Origin: Sulfurimicrobium sp963779055
Lineage (GTDB): Bacteria > Pseudomonadota > Gammaproteobacteria > Burkholderiales > Sulfuricellaceae
Length of the DNA stretch: 64,000 bases
Reading direction: 5' to 3'
NCBI GenBank assembly: GCA_963779055.1
Contig: CAVZWN010000004.1
Span: 992,001-1,056,000 of the forward strand
The notes beneath the pieces are model-generated. The model was not told the DNA's origin and did no database searches. It worked only from the letters and a program-made list of their open reading frames with translations. Of the stretch, positions 1-9,240 are shown piece by piece; positions within the stretch are counted from its first letter, which is position 1; each line of letters opens with the position of its first letter. The position numbers were made by a program, and so were the translations under genes.

Positions 1-522
1 GAACTGCACGGACTGCTAAGCGGATTTCCGGCGCTGAAGCTGCAGGAAAAAGAAAAGCAGAACCGCCACAAGCTCAGTTTCTACGTTCCGCTGGAAGCGG
101 ATGCGCAGACGCTGATCGGCGAGATGAAGGCGCAACTGAGCGATGCCGGAGTCCGGGCGAACCTGATCTGGAGCATAGACGAACTGGCCGGAATCGGGCT
201 GCTGGACATCCTGCCGGTCAGCGCCAACAAGCTGCACGCCATCCACTTCCTCATGGAGCGGAAAGGCTTTAACCACGAAAACACGGTCTTTGCCGGCGAC
301 AGCGGCAATGATCTGGATGTGCTGCTGAGCGACATTCAGGCCGTGCTGGTCGCCAATGCCGATGACGAAGTCCGGAGCCAGGCCGCCGGGGCGCACAAAG
401 CGGCGCTTTATCTTGCCCAGGGCGGTTATCTCGGGATGAACGGCAACTACAGCGCCGGCATCCTTGAGGGCGTCGCGCACTACCTGCCGGAAGTGGATGC
501 CTGGCTGCGCGAACAGAACTGA
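1..522 (+). CDS. HAD-IIB sucrose-phosphate phosphatase-like protein, 5' end missing
   Basis: The open frame runs into the left window edge, so only the C-terminal ~173 residues are seen. The HAD-IIB signature is clear: a cap-to-core stretch LDILPVSANKLHAIHFL with the conserved Lys, then FAGDSGNDLDVL, the Mg-binding acidic motif. These features are typical of sucrose-6-phosphate and mannosylfructose-phosphate phosphatases, which remove phosphate from the product of a sucrose-phosphate-synthase-type glycosyltransferase. The amylosucrase gene just downstream supports a sucrose role. It may be the C-terminal part of a bifunctional synthase/phosphatase; the missing 5' end prevents a decision. Confidence 0.75.
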   Translation, partial: ELHGLLSGFPALKLQEKEKQNRHKLSFYVPLEADAQTLIGEMKAQLSDAGVRANLIWSIDELAGIGLLDILPVSANKLHAIHFLMERKGFNHENTVFAGDSGNDLDVLLSDIQAVLVANADDEVRSQAAGAHKAALYLAQGGYLGMNGNYSAGILEGVAHYLPEVDAWLREQN

Positions 523-544
523 ATTGTCCGGCAAAACGCAGTTG

Positions 545-670
545 AACCGCAAAGGCGCGAAGACGCAGAGGAAATACAATGCGTTATCAGGAACAGCCTG
601 CCCAACCGACAGGTGAATGCAGATTGCTGGTATGAACACGGTTTCTTTGCGCCTTCGCGTCTTTGCGGTT
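545..670. repeat. imperfect inverted-repeat element, ~126 bp
   Basis: Two arms of about 30 bp (545-574 and 642-670) are imperfect reverse complements of each other. Both are built on the core AACCGCAAAGRCGCGAAG. They enclose about 67 bp of unrelated sequence and fill the gap between the phosphatase-like gene and amylosucrase. Similar intergenic palindromic elements are dispersed in many proteobacterial genomes. No ORF or transposase is present. A cruciform or mRNA stem-loop separating the two genes is possible. Confidence 0.7.
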
Positions 671-709
671 AAAGAATTACGGTTTTAAGTATTTAACAAG
701 AGACTACCC

Positions 710-2662
710 ATGTACGAACAAGCATCACACTCGCTGCTGAACGAAATTCTGGTCGAGCTGAAACCCGAGATCGGCAACCTGCGGCTGCGGCATTTCTATA
801 CCCGCCTCGGGGCGAATTTCTACGCCATACATTCCCTGTTTCACCTGCTCTATGGCGGCCGGCCCGATTTCAAGGAACAGATGGTCAGCCTGGTCGACAC
901 CCTCGCGCTGCGCTACATCGAGCGCGCGCCCGCGCTGCGCAAGTCCGATCTGGCGCGCGAAAGGGACTACAACTGGTTCCTCAGCCAGAAGTGGGTGGGC
1001 ATGGCGTTGTATTGTGACCGTTTCGCCGATGACCTCAAGGGCTTGCGCGAAAAACTGCCCTACCTGCAAGATCTGGGCGTCAACATGGTGCACGTCATGC
1101 CCATGCTCGACTGTCCGCCGGACAACAGCGACGGCGGCTATGCGGTGCGCGATTTCTACCGCATCGACCCGCGCTTCGGCACCACGGCGGATGTCGCGGC
1201 GCTGGCCTCCACGCTGAAGAAACGCGACATGCTGCTGGCGCTCGATGTGGTGGTCAACCACACCTCGAACGAACACGAATGGGCCCAGCGCGCGCGCCGG
1301 GGCGAGAAAAAATACCAGGATTACTACTTCGTCTTCGACGACCGCGAGACACCCGACATCTTCGAGGAAACCATGCCGGAAATCTTCCCGGCCACCGCCC
1401 CCGGCAACTTCACCTGGGACGAGGAAATGGGCAAATGGGTGATGACGGTATTCAACAACTACCAGTGGGATCTGAACTACCGCAACCCGGCGGTGCTGAT
1501 CGAAATGATCGACATCATCCTGTTCTGGGCCAACCAGGGCGCGGACATCCTGCGCCTCGATGCGGTCGCTTTCCTGTGGAAGAAAATGGGCAGCGTGTGC
1601 CAGAACGAACGCGAGGCGCATCTCCTGCTGCAACTAATGAAGGACTGCTGCCAGGTGACCGCACCGGGCGTGCTGTTCATCGCCGAAGCCATTGTCGCCC
1701 CCGGAGAAATTTCCAAGTATTTCGGCGAGGACGCGATCAATGCCAAGGAGTGCGAGATCGCCTACAACGCCACTTTCATGGCCCTGCTCTGGGATGCGGT
1801 GGCGACCAAGAACGCGGCCGTGCTCAACCATGGCGTCAAGAACCTGCCCAACAAGCTGGAACGGGCGACCTGGCTCAACTACGTGCGCTGTCACGACGAC
1901 ATCGGCCTGGGGTTTGACGACAGCGATATCCGTCTGGCCGGTTATGACCCGGCGCAGCACCGGCGCTTCGTGCTCGATTATTTCACCGGCAGATTTGCCG
2001 GTTCAAAGGCCAGGGGCCTGCCTTTCGGCGAAAACCCCAAGACCGGAGATGCGCGCATCTCCGGTTCGCTCGCTTCGCTGGTCGGGCTCGAAACCGCGCT
2101 CGAAAATCAGGATGAGGCCGCAATCGAGGCCGCGATCAAGACCATCGTGCTGCTGCACAGCATGATCCTCTCCTTCGGCGGCATCCCGCTGCTTTACTAC
2201 GGCGATGCGATCGGCACGCTCAACAGCCTGGAATACCTCGCAGATCCCTCCAAGGCCGCTGACAACCGCTGGATGCACCGTTCGCACTTCAACTGGAACA
2301 AGGCGGAAAAGCGCCACCAGGCTGGTACGGTGGAATACCGGATATTCAGCGCACTGAAAAAAATCATCGCGCTGCGCAAGGAAACAACGGCATTCGCGGA
2401 CTTCGACAACCGCCAGTTGCTGCCGGTGGACAATCCCAATCTGCTGGTGTTTTCGCGCACCGATCCGCAAAACAACCGCAACAAGGTCCTGGTCATTGGC
2501 AACTTCAATATTGCCGAACAGACGCTTCCGGCCAGCGCATTAAAATCGCACGGCTTTTTCCTGCAGGACAGCATGAGGAGTCTCTGTTCGGGCGAACGTA
2601 TCCTGGTGGAAAATGATGCCATCACCCTTCCGCCGCTGTCGTTTTACTGGCTCAGCGACTGA
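710..2662 (+). CDS. ams: amylosucrase (GH13_4)
   Basis: A 650-residue GH13 enzyme of the length expected for amylosucrase (EC 2.4.1.4), which uses sucrose to build alpha-1,4-glucan and releases fructose. An N-terminal helical domain of about 90 residues precedes the (beta/alpha)8 barrel. The GH13 motifs are present: DVVVNHTS (region I), LRLDAVAF with the nucleophile at about Asp284, FIAEAIV with the acid/base at about Glu326, and RCHDDIG (region IV). Nucleophile and acid/base lie within two residues of the Neisseria enzyme's numbering. The ATG follows a purine-rich AAGAGA stretch. The neighbouring sucrose-phosphate-phosphatase-like gene suggests that internally made sucrose feeds glycogen-like polymer storage. 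Confidence 0.93.
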   Translation: MYEQASHSLLNEILVELKPEIGNLRLRHFYTRLGANFYAIHSLFHLLYGGRPDFKEQMVSLVDTLALRYIERAPALRKSDLARERDYNWFLSQKWVGMALYCDRFADDLKGLREKLPYLQDLGVNMVHVMPMLDCPPDNSDGGYAVRDFYRIDPRFGTTADVAALASTLKKRDMLLALDVVVNHTSNEHEWAQRARRGEKKYQDYYFVFDDRETPDIFEETMPEIFPATAPGNFTWDEEMGKWVMTVFNNYQWDLNYRNPAVLIEMIDIILFWANQGADILRLDAVAFLWKKMGSVCQNEREAHLLLQLMKDCCQVTAPGVLFIAEAIVAPGEISKYFGEDAINAKECEIAYNATFMALLWDAVATKNAAVLNHGVKNLPNKLERATWLNYVRCHDDIGLGFDDSDIRLAGYDPAQHRRFVLDYFTGRFAGSKARGLPFGENPKTGDARISGSLASLVGLETALENQDEAAIEAAIKTIVLLHSMILSFGGIPLLYYGDAIGTLNSLEYLADPSKAADNRWMHRSHFNWNKAEKRHQAGTVEYRIFSALKKIIALRKETTAFADFDNRQLLPVDNPNLLVFSRTDPQNNRNKVLVIGNFNIAEQTLPASALKSHGFFLQDSMRSLCSGERILVENDAITLPPLSFYWLSD

Positions 2663-2686
2663 TGCGCCGATCGCAGACCCTCCGGA

Positions 2687-3481
2687 TCAGAACAGGCTGG
2701 CCAGCATGCGCGTACCCAGCACGATCAGCAGCAGCGCAAATATTTTCTTGAGTTGCGGCACCGGCAGCCGATGCGCCAGCCTTGCGCCGGACGGTGCAGT
2801 CAGAACGCTGGCGAACACCAGCCCGGCCAGAGCAGGAAGATACACGAAACCCAGGCTGTAATCCGGCAAGCCGCCTGTGCCCAGGCCATTGAGAATATAG
2901 CCTGCAGCCCCTGCCAGGGCGATGGGGAAGCCGATCGCGGCGGAGGTTCCGATCGCCTGATGCATTTTGATATTGCACCAGGTCATGAAGGGCACCGAGA
3001 GGGTTCCGCCGCCGATCCCCACCAGACTCGATACGCTGCCGATCACCCCACCCGCGCCGAACATGCCGACCCAGCCGGGCAACTGGCGCGAGGGTTTTGG
3101 CTTGATGTTGAGCAGCATCTGCGCGGCAACGTAGTAAACGAACACCACGAAAAAACCCTTGAGAAAGTTGGATGACAGTTGCGCCGCCAGCACCGTACCG
3201 AGCAAGGTACCGGTCAGGATGCCGGGAGTGACGCCGCGCACCACCGGCCAGCTCACCGCACCATGGGCATGATGCGCGCGCAGGCTGGAGACGGAGGTAA
3301 ACAGGATGCTCGCCAGCGAGGTACCGAGTGCGAGGTGCAGGATATGGCTGGCGGGAAAATGCTGGGCAGTGAAGATAAAGGTCAGCACCGGCACGATCAC
3401 CAGCCCGCCGCCGACACCCAGCAAACCGGCCAGAAATCCGGCAAACACGCCGGTCAGGAGATAGAGCAGCCAGAATTCCAT
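2687..3481 (-). CDS. TauE/SafE family sulfite/anion exporter-like permease
   Basis: A 264-residue inner-membrane protein with about eight hydrophobic helices. It shows the family's duplicated glycine-rich loops: GLLGVGGGLVIVPVL near the N-terminus and SLVGIGGGTLSVPF in the second half. The family moves sulfite, sulfonates or other small anions; the substrate cannot be read from sequence. The frame is open further upstream, but the start at MEFWLLY is preferred because it is preceded by GAAGAAA and begins directly at the first helix. The gene converges with amylosucrase and leaves only about 24 bp between stops. Confidence 0.88.
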   Translation of the reverse strand: MEFWLLYLLTGVFAGFLAGLLGVGGGLVIVPVLTFIFTAQHFPASHILHLALGTSLASILFTSVSSLRAHHAHGAVSWPVVRGVTPGILTGTLLGTVLAAQLSSNFLKGFFVVFVYYVAAQMLLNIKPKPSRQLPGWVGMFGAGGVIGSVSSLVGIGGGTLSVPFMTWCNIKMHQAIGTSAAIGFPIALAGAAGYILNGLGTGGLPDYSLGFVYLPALAGLVFASVLTAPSGARLAHRLPVPQLKKIFALLLIVLGTRMLASLF

Positions 3482-3540
3482 GTAAATTTCTTCAGTATAA
3501 AAAATAGAGTAAAAAAGTAATGCTAAAAACCTCATTTCAA

Positions 3541-3669
3541 GCCACAGAGAACACAGAGTTCACAGAGATAAATCAGGTTTCTGCACGTTTGATCTCCCAC
3601 CCGATGGGCAAACACGATCACTTCGGCAACTGCTCGACCATCCTCTGTGAACTCTGTGTTCTCTGTGGC
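3541..3669. repeat. perfect 27-bp inverted repeat, ~129 bp element
   Basis: Positions 3541-3567 and 3643-3669 are exact reverse complements, built from repeated CACAGAG / CTCTGTG units and separated by 75 bp without an ORF. The element lies in the 306-bp gap between the divergent TauE-like permease and the ThDP-enzyme gene. In overall size and plan it resembles the element at 545-670, but the sequence is unrelated. It could form a very stable cruciform or hairpin. Confidence 0.85.
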
Positions 3670-3787
3670 TAGCTGCTTTATTTAGGGTAATTGTAACCGT
3701 CAGGGTTGGCTAAGCGTCCACTCCTTCGGTTAAACTTCATTCCCCGGACACGGAATCGGGCTTTATTCGCCCGAGCAATGCGACAAC

Positions 3788-5455
3788 ATGAATATTGCAG
3801 TCAGTGAACTCATCGTAAGGTACATGGAACGCCTCGGCATCGAATTCATCTTCGGCATGCCGGGCTCCCACATCCTGCCGGTCTATGACAGTCTGTACGA
3901 CTCGAGTATCAAAAGCGTGCTGGTCAAACACGAGCAGGGAGCTGCCTTCATGGCCGGCGGCTATGTCCGCGCCACCGGCAGGATCGGCGCCTGCATTACC
4001 ACCGCGGGGCCGGGCGCAACCAATCTGGTGACGGGCATCGCCAATGCCTATGCCGACCGGCAGCCGGTCCTGGTGATCACGGGCGAGACCTCCACCCATA
4101 TTTTCGGCAAGGGCGGCTTGCAGGAAAGCTCCGGCGAGGGCGGCAGCATTGACCAGGTCTTGTTGTTTGCCGGCATCACGCGCTACCACAAATTGATCGA
4201 ACGCACGGATTACCTGCCCACCGTGCTGAACCAGGCAGCCAAGCATCTGCTTTCCAAGACGCCCGGCCCGGTGGTGTTGAGTATTCCCTATAACGTGCAG
4301 AAAGAAATGGTGGACGAAGCCGTCCTGGATCAGATTTCCTTCACGCGCACGAGCGACGAATGCGTGATCGCCGCGCAGTATCTCGACAAGAGCGTGGAAC
4401 TGATCCGCGCAGCGCAGCGCCCCCTGATCATCGCTGGCTATGGCTGCATCCGTTCGGGCGCGCTGGAACCTTTGCGCCGCATCAGCGAGCGGCTCAATAT
4501 CCCGGTGACCAGCAGTCTCAAGGCCAAGGGCGCGATCGACGAACGTTCCGCTCTGGCGCTGGGCAGCCTCGGCGTCACCTCGGGCGGTTACGCCATGCGC
4601 TATCTGGAGCAGGAAGCCGACCTGGTGCTGGTACTGGGGGCGGGCTTCAATGAACGAACCAGCTATGTCTGGGACAAAAATCTCCTGACGGGCAAGAAGC
4701 TCATCCAGGTAGACAACAGCGCCCAGCAACTGGAAAAGGTCTTCCGCGCCGATCTCGTGGTGCATGCCGACCTGGGCACCTATCTGCAGGCGCTGGATAC
4801 CGCCCTCCAGACGCAACAAGTGGCAGCCAAAGACCCCGTGGATATCGCCGCTTTTGTCGCGACCGCGCAAATCCGGTCCGAAGCCGCCGGTGAGACAATT
4901 TTCAACCGGCAGTTCGACCACGTGCGCGCCTTTTATGGCTGGCTGGAGCAACGCTTTCCGGACGGCCTGGTCATGTTCGACGACAATATCGTTTTCGCCC
5001 AGAACTTTTACCGGGTGTCCGCCAACGACCGTTTCTACCCCAATACCGGCATTTCCTCGCTGGGCCATGCCATCCCGGCGGCCATCGGCGCCGGCTGCGC
5101 AGTGGACCAGCCGCTGTTCGCCATGCTCGGTGACGGCGGCTTCCAGATGTGCGCCATGGAGATCATGACAGCGGTGAATTACGCCATCCCATTGAACATC
5201 GTCCTGTTCAACAACCACACCATGGGTTTGATCCGCAAGAACCAGCACCATCTCTACCAGGACCGCTTCATCGACTGCGATTTCACCAACCCGGATTTTG
5301 CGCTGCTGGCGCAATCCTTCGGCATCACGCATTGCCGGGTGGAAAGCGGGCAGGACCTGGCCAGGCTGGAAGCGGTCGATTTTCGCCACGGCATCAACCT
5401 CATCGAGATCATGATCGATCAGGATGCGTATCCGAATTATTCATCGAGACGTTAA
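3788..5455 (+). CDS. ThDP-dependent acetolactate synthase large subunit-like enzyme
   Basis: A 555-residue enzyme of the acetohydroxyacid-synthase / benzoylformate-decarboxylase superfamily. The PYR domain holds VLVKHEQGAAF with the catalytic Glu at about residue 49, followed by TTAGPGATNLVTGIANAYADR. A central TPP_enzyme_M domain follows. The PP domain has the ThDP-Mg motif GDGGFQMCAMEI (about residue 448) ending near NIVLFNN. No small regulatory subunit (ilvH/ilvN) lies next to it, and the neighbours are a glycosyltransferase and a sulfotransferase-like gene. A role in branched-chain amino-acid synthesis is therefore doubtful, and the true 2-oxo-acid substrate is unknown. Confidence 0.85.
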   Translation: MNIAVSELIVRYMERLGIEFIFGMPGSHILPVYDSLYDSSIKSVLVKHEQGAAFMAGGYVRATGRIGACITTAGPGATNLVTGIANAYADRQPVLVITGETSTHIFGKGGLQESSGEGGSIDQVLLFAGITRYHKLIERTDYLPTVLNQAAKHLLSKTPGPVVLSIPYNVQKEMVDEAVLDQISFTRTSDECVIAAQYLDKSVELIRAAQRPLIIAGYGCIRSGALEPLRRISERLNIPVTSSLKAKGAIDERSALALGSLGVTSGGYAMRYLEQEADLVLVLGAGFNERTSYVWDKNLLTGKKLIQVDNSAQQLEKVFRADLVVHADLGTYLQALDTALQTQQVAAKDPVDIAAFVATAQIRSEAAGETIFNRQFDHVRAFYGWLEQRFPDGLVMFDDNIVFAQNFYRVSANDRFYPNTGISSLGHAIPAAIGAGCAVDQPLFAMLGDGGFQMCAMEIMTAVNYAIPLNIVLFNNHTMGLIRKNQHHLYQDRFIDCDFTNPDFALLAQSFGITHCRVESGQDLARLEAVDFRHGINLIEIMIDQDAYPNYSSRR

Positions 5456-5493
5456 CGTGAATCTCGCAACTCTGGCCTTCAAACCCCTCCCGG

Positions 5494-5651
5494 CCTCCCC
5501 TTGTCAGGGGAGGAGAAGGCGCTCCTCCCCTGACAAGGGTCAAGCAGGCAATCCGCGCAGCAGATGCTCGCACAGGGGGGGAACGAGGGGGGTTGCAGTG
5601 GTGGCGCCGCAGCCCGGGCTTTAACCCCCCCAGCCCCCCTTGTCAGGGGGG
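5494..5651. repeat. three copies of a CCCCTTGTCAGGGG palindromic repeat
   Basis: Copies 1 and 2 form a perfect 18-bp inverted repeat (5498-5515 and 5522-5539) with a 6-nt loop. Copy 3 is at 5634-5651 and is itself a C6-T-TGTC-A-G6 palindrome. Each unit is a near-palindrome with a TGTC centre. They occupy most of the ~210-bp gap between the ThDP-enzyme gene and the broken glycosyltransferase gene. The plan is that of dispersed REP-type elements. The 5498-5539 hairpin could stop or protect the upstream transcript, but no U-tract follows. Confidence 0.8.
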
Positions 5652-5668
5652 TGTCCTTCTGCTTCAGC

Positions 5669-7544
5669 ATGGCTGACCACTCGTTGCGCATGGCCGATTT
5701 CATGACAACGCATCTGGCGGAGTGCATCGCGCACTACCAGTCCGCCATTCCCGCTCTGGCCGATCTCGGCAAGCAACTGCAAGGCATTGCCCAATCGACC
5801 GGAGCGGGCACGCTCGATGCGCTCATCGACCTCTACGAGCAGTGCTACCCCTTGCTGGAACAGGCGATGTGGTCCGACTGAGGCCGATTTTGCGCCGCTG
5901 CTGGCTTGCTATCAGGCGCTGTTCCGCGAGCAGGAAGACCTGATCCGGCAGCGCGCCCAAAGCAGTCAAACAGGCGATGACCGCCATCACTTCATCCTCA
6001 GCATCCCGGTGGCGGATCGCCCGCCCCACCTGCGCGCCTGCCTCGAAAGCATTTACCAGGTCTGCACGCTGTTCAACTATGGCGGGAAAACATCCGGCGT
6101 CTGGGACAAGATCAGGATCATCGTTGCCGAGGACAGCCGCGACGAGAACAATATCCGCCGACATCTGGAGCTGGTGGAGGAATACCGGCAGAAAGGCTTG
6201 CAGGTCTTGCACTTCGGGCTGGATGAACAGTATGAACTGCTGCACTCGCTGCCCCAGCAGCAGCGCGAACGACTGGGCCATCTGCTCACCACCCAGCCCA
6301 GGGAGAAGTTCTATCTCAAGGGACAGGCCGCCAACCGCAACCTCAGTTACCTGAAGTTTCTGCAACTGACCGAGGACAAAGACCGGACCCTGTATTACCT
6401 GGTCGATAGCGACCAGCATTTTTGCGTGAACCGGCAGACCGAATCCGGCGAAGACGTGGTGACTGCGCTGAATTATTTTCACACCATCGACCAACTATTC
6501 CGCACCACCGATACCCTGATGCTGACCGGCAAGCTGGTGGGCGACCCGCCCGTGTCTCCGTCGGTGATGGCCGCCAATTTTCTCGATGACGTGACGGCCT
6601 TCTTTACCCGCATGGCCGAACTGGGCGGCGCTCAGGCTTGCCAGTTTCACAGTGTGCAGGGGTCGCTCCCGGGCGATGCCGCCTATCACGACCTGGCCGG
6701 GCTGTTCGGCTTTGAAAACAGGGCGGCGACCTTTCCCTACCTGTGCCGGCTCGAAGGCGAACATGACCATGCCGCGTGTCTGACAGATTTTGCTGCGCGG
6801 CTGAATGCCTTCTTCTTTGGCGAACACCTCACGCGCAAGACCTGGTTTTCCTACGGCAGCGGTTTCACCCAGCGCACTCCCGCCCGGACGGTTTATCCCG
6901 GCAATTACATCGTCAATTACGCCGGGCTGAAATACATCATCCCCTTCGGCCATCTGCGCCTGCGCATGTCCGGCCCCACTGCCGGGCGCCTGATTGCTGC
7001 CGAGATCGGGCCGCGCTTCGCTTCATTCAACATGCCCAATCTGCACCGCCGCACCACCGAGGCAGGATTAAGCGACGATTTCCGCCCCGGCGTGGAACTG
7101 GAACAGGAAGGCATCGATCTGTCCAACGAGTTCGAGCGCCAGTTTTTCGGCGACCTGATGCTGTTTTCAACCGAAGAACTGGTCAGGCAGGCGGATGTAA
7201 CCCAGCCCTTTGTCCAGGAGGTGATCGAAGCCGTCATCGCCAGGAAAGAGACGGAGTTGCTGGCGCTGTACCAGCAAAAGCATGACACGATCGTCGAAAG
7301 GAACCGGCAGTTGCTTGACCTCGTGTTCAACGCCGGGCACTGGTGGCTGCGCTCGCCCGAACTGGCGCTTGCACTACGGCAAGTCCGGGCCTTCATCGGA
7401 AACATCGACCGCAATTTTGGCGCGCATGCACTGGCCTGGCGCCAGATCCAGTCAGCCGAACATCGCGCGAAACGCAAACAGCAGATCACCCAGGCCTTGA
7501 TGAGTTACCGGACGGAGCGGGATGCCTGGGATAGCCTGTTCTAA
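5669..7544 (+). pseudogene. GT2-like glycosyltransferase, frameshifted near its 5' end
   Basis: Translation from 5669 (or the in-frame ATGs at 5690 and 5702) gives about 70 residues ending QAMWSD at a TGA (5879-5881). Skipping one T restores the frame, and the protein continues EADFAPLL for over 550 residues. The N-terminal part of the main region has GT-A landmarks: SIPVADRPPHLRACLESIY, IVAEDSRDENN, a downstream AANRNLSYL and LVDSDQHF as a DxD-like metal site. The acceptor and sugar are unknown. The C-terminal ~250 residues match nothing I recognise. The break is either a real frameshift or a one-base sequence error. The gene meets the sulfotransferase-like gene tail to tail, overlapping by 4 nt. 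Confidence 0.6.
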
Positions 7545-8281
7545 TCCAGGTTGACCGAATCCGCCGCATTGCCGATAAGCTCCCGGCGGCATTCCTGGTA
7601 AACCTCTCGCGCCGCGCTCAGCGCATCCTCCGGGATGGAGATATGCGCGTAATCGGTCTGCATCTTGTCGATGCTGCCACGGTGGATGCGCCGGGACGAG
7701 TCGCCCTTGCCAGCCTTGCCGGTCTGCCCGAAGACCTGATACTGCTCGCTTAGCGGTGTATCCAGTTCAAGCCAATCCGATAGCCGGGGCAGCAGTGTCT
7801 CCGGTGCGCGCTGCAGCATTTCTGCATCGAAGTAGTAATAAGCCTGATTGGCAGTCCGGCTGAATCCGGCAAGCGCCCTGACGCGTGCGATGTAGTAGTT
7901 CGCCGCCTCAACGGGTGAGGCATACAGATCCTCGATTTCCTTTTGCGCAAACAGATGGACGATGCTTTTGATCGCGCGTTCCGGCTCCAGCAGGGAAATC
8001 AGTATCTTTATATTCGCCGGGCCAAGCAGCTCCGTCTTCAGCAGATAGTCATTGTGCAAGAGCTTGTCGAAAAGATAGCGGCTGTTCTCCTTGAGCACAT
8101 CGCTTTCCGCGAACACATCAAGCTGCCTGTCCAGCGCGGTTGCGTCTTCATAGCTGATATGCATTTCATAATAGCCGTTGATCTGGGGATGCGAGCCGAG
8201 AATATGGCCGGCCAGGCTGGTAAAGGCCCGCATATGGCTCAGCAGGAAAATTCTGGCATAGCGTTGGGATGAAGCATTCAT
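7541..8281 (-). CDS. P-loop sulfotransferase-like protein
   Basis: A 246-residue protein that opens with RIFLLSHMRAFTSLAGHIL, resembling the 5'-PSB loop of PAPS-dependent sulfotransferases (hydrophobic strand, loop rich in small residues, helix). A second stretch, LISLLEPERAIKSIVHL, resembles the 3'-PSB strand with the Arg and Ser that bind the 3'-phosphate of PAPS. The canonical Lys of the 5' loop is replaced, so activity is uncertain. No signal peptide or membrane segment is seen. It lies four bases downstream of the Cache gene on the same strand, suggesting co-expression. Confidence 0.55.
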   Translation of the reverse strand: MNASSQRYARIFLLSHMRAFTSLAGHILGSHPQINGYYEMHISYEDATALDRQLDVFAESDVLKENSRYLFDKLLHNDYLLKTELLGPANIKILISLLEPERAIKSIVHLFAQKEIEDLYASPVEAANYYIARVRALAGFSRTANQAYYYFDAEMLQRAPETLLPRLSDWLELDTPLSEQYQVFGQTGKAGKGDSSRRIHRGSIDKMQTDYAHISIPEDALSAAREVYQECRRELIGNAADSVNLD

Positions 8282-8285
8282 ACAG

Positions 8286-9224
8286 TCAGAACCAGAACGA
8301 GGTGTCCTTCATCAAAAACTCCACATGCGGCATGTAGTGCGAGCCGTCACAGGAGAAGGTCAGGCTGATCATGCCATTGAAGATGTTGATCGAAGCCGTG
8401 CGCAGATAGATGGTTGGATCGGCAAGACGCAGGGATTTCATGGTATCCAGAATGCGCCGGATATCGACCTGATCGATTGCCGCATTGTTTGGGTAGGCGT
8501 GCACCGGAAATACGAGGCAAATATCCGGATCGTTCAGCGCCTCATGATCCAGCATGTGATAGGTGAATGGGTCATCCACCTTCCAGATCGTGGCCCGGCT
8601 GCTGGAAAAGTGGATCATGCATTGAAATACGCCACGATGGGTCAGCAGTTCTTCCAGGATGGACAAGGCCTGATCCATGTTGCGGTCCATCGGGCTTTCA
8701 GTGCGGGACTGCAAAAACACCGTGCTGCGAATCGCCGGATCCCCCTTCACCTGCATCCAGTAGCCGGGTTCATGGTAAAGCGCCGAGGTGACGGGGAGAT
8801 TGCGCAGATCGAAATCGGCGCCGAGATGGCCCAGCGCGTGCCCATCTGCTGCGCGCACCACCTGCAGCGCAGTGAGCGAAGGCCGGCGGTTCAGCAGGCT
8901 GATGTAGGCATCGGAGAGCAGGAACCCCCAGCTCGGCACGACCTCCTTCATGTAAGGGCGCTGGGAGCGGTCGCGCCCGAAATGCTCCGGGGCTAACCCG
9001 GCCTCGCCAACGTTATCGCTAATCTGGATGCCATCGGGATTCAGGCAGTACAGGAACGTGCAATGGGGTATTGAAGCAAAGCCTTCAGCAAGCACCGCAT
9101 CCAGTTGTTCCCGGTTGCTCCATACCGGGGCACATCGTTCGGCCAGGCGCGCCAGCGGCTCACGCAGCTTGCGCGCCAGCTCTTCCCGCTGCAGGTAGAT
9201 ACTGTCTTTCCACGAATTTTTCAT
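8286..9224 (-). CDS. soluble Cache (PDC)-type sensor protein
   Basis: A 312-residue protein without signal peptide, membrane helix or recognisable output domain. The region FGRDRSQRPYMKEV, then LLSDAYISLLNRRPSLTALQ, follows the beta-sheet pattern of Cache/PDC ligand sensors, where the RPY segment lies in the ligand pocket. It is a clear paralogue of the gene at 56378-57332: GRDRSQRPYM, LSDAYISL, FSSSRA and LTFSCDGSHY are shared. Cache domains are normally extracytoplasmic parts of receptors, so a free-standing cytoplasmic form is unusual. Likely co-transcribed with the downstream sulfotransferase-like gene. Confidence 0.7.
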   Translation of the reverse strand: MKNSWKDSIYLQREELARKLREPLARLAERCAPVWSNREQLDAVLAEGFASIPHCTFLYCLNPDGIQISDNVGEAGLAPEHFGRDRSQRPYMKEVVPSWGFLLSDAYISLLNRRPSLTALQVVRAADGHALGHLGADFDLRNLPVTSALYHEPGYWMQVKGDPAIRSTVFLQSRTESPMDRNMDQALSILEELLTHRGVFQCMIHFSSSRATIWKVDDPFTYHMLDHEALNDPDICLVFPVHAYPNNAAIDQVDIRRILDTMKSLRLADPTIYLRTASINIFNGMISLTFSCDGSHYMPHVEFLMKDTSFWF

Positions 9225-9240
9225 CCAGAACCTGTCAACG

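Noticed and set aside
545..3669. CRISPR array from the repeated intergenic elements
   Set aside because: Each element is a single inverted pair, the two elements are unrelated in sequence, and there are no regularly spaced direct repeats or cas genes.
3737..5389. Open frame of 550 codons on the minus strand opposite the ThDP enzyme
   Set aside because: It mirrors a clear, motif-rich gene on the other strand; its product shows no family pattern and is rich in His/Gln/Gly as expected for antisense of GC-rich coding DNA.
5870..5890. Programmed +1 frameshift (prfB-like) in the glycosyltransferase-like gene
   Set aside because: The stop context GAC TGA offers no slippery re-pairing and there is no internal Shine-Dalgarno-like stimulator; mutation or sequence error is simpler.
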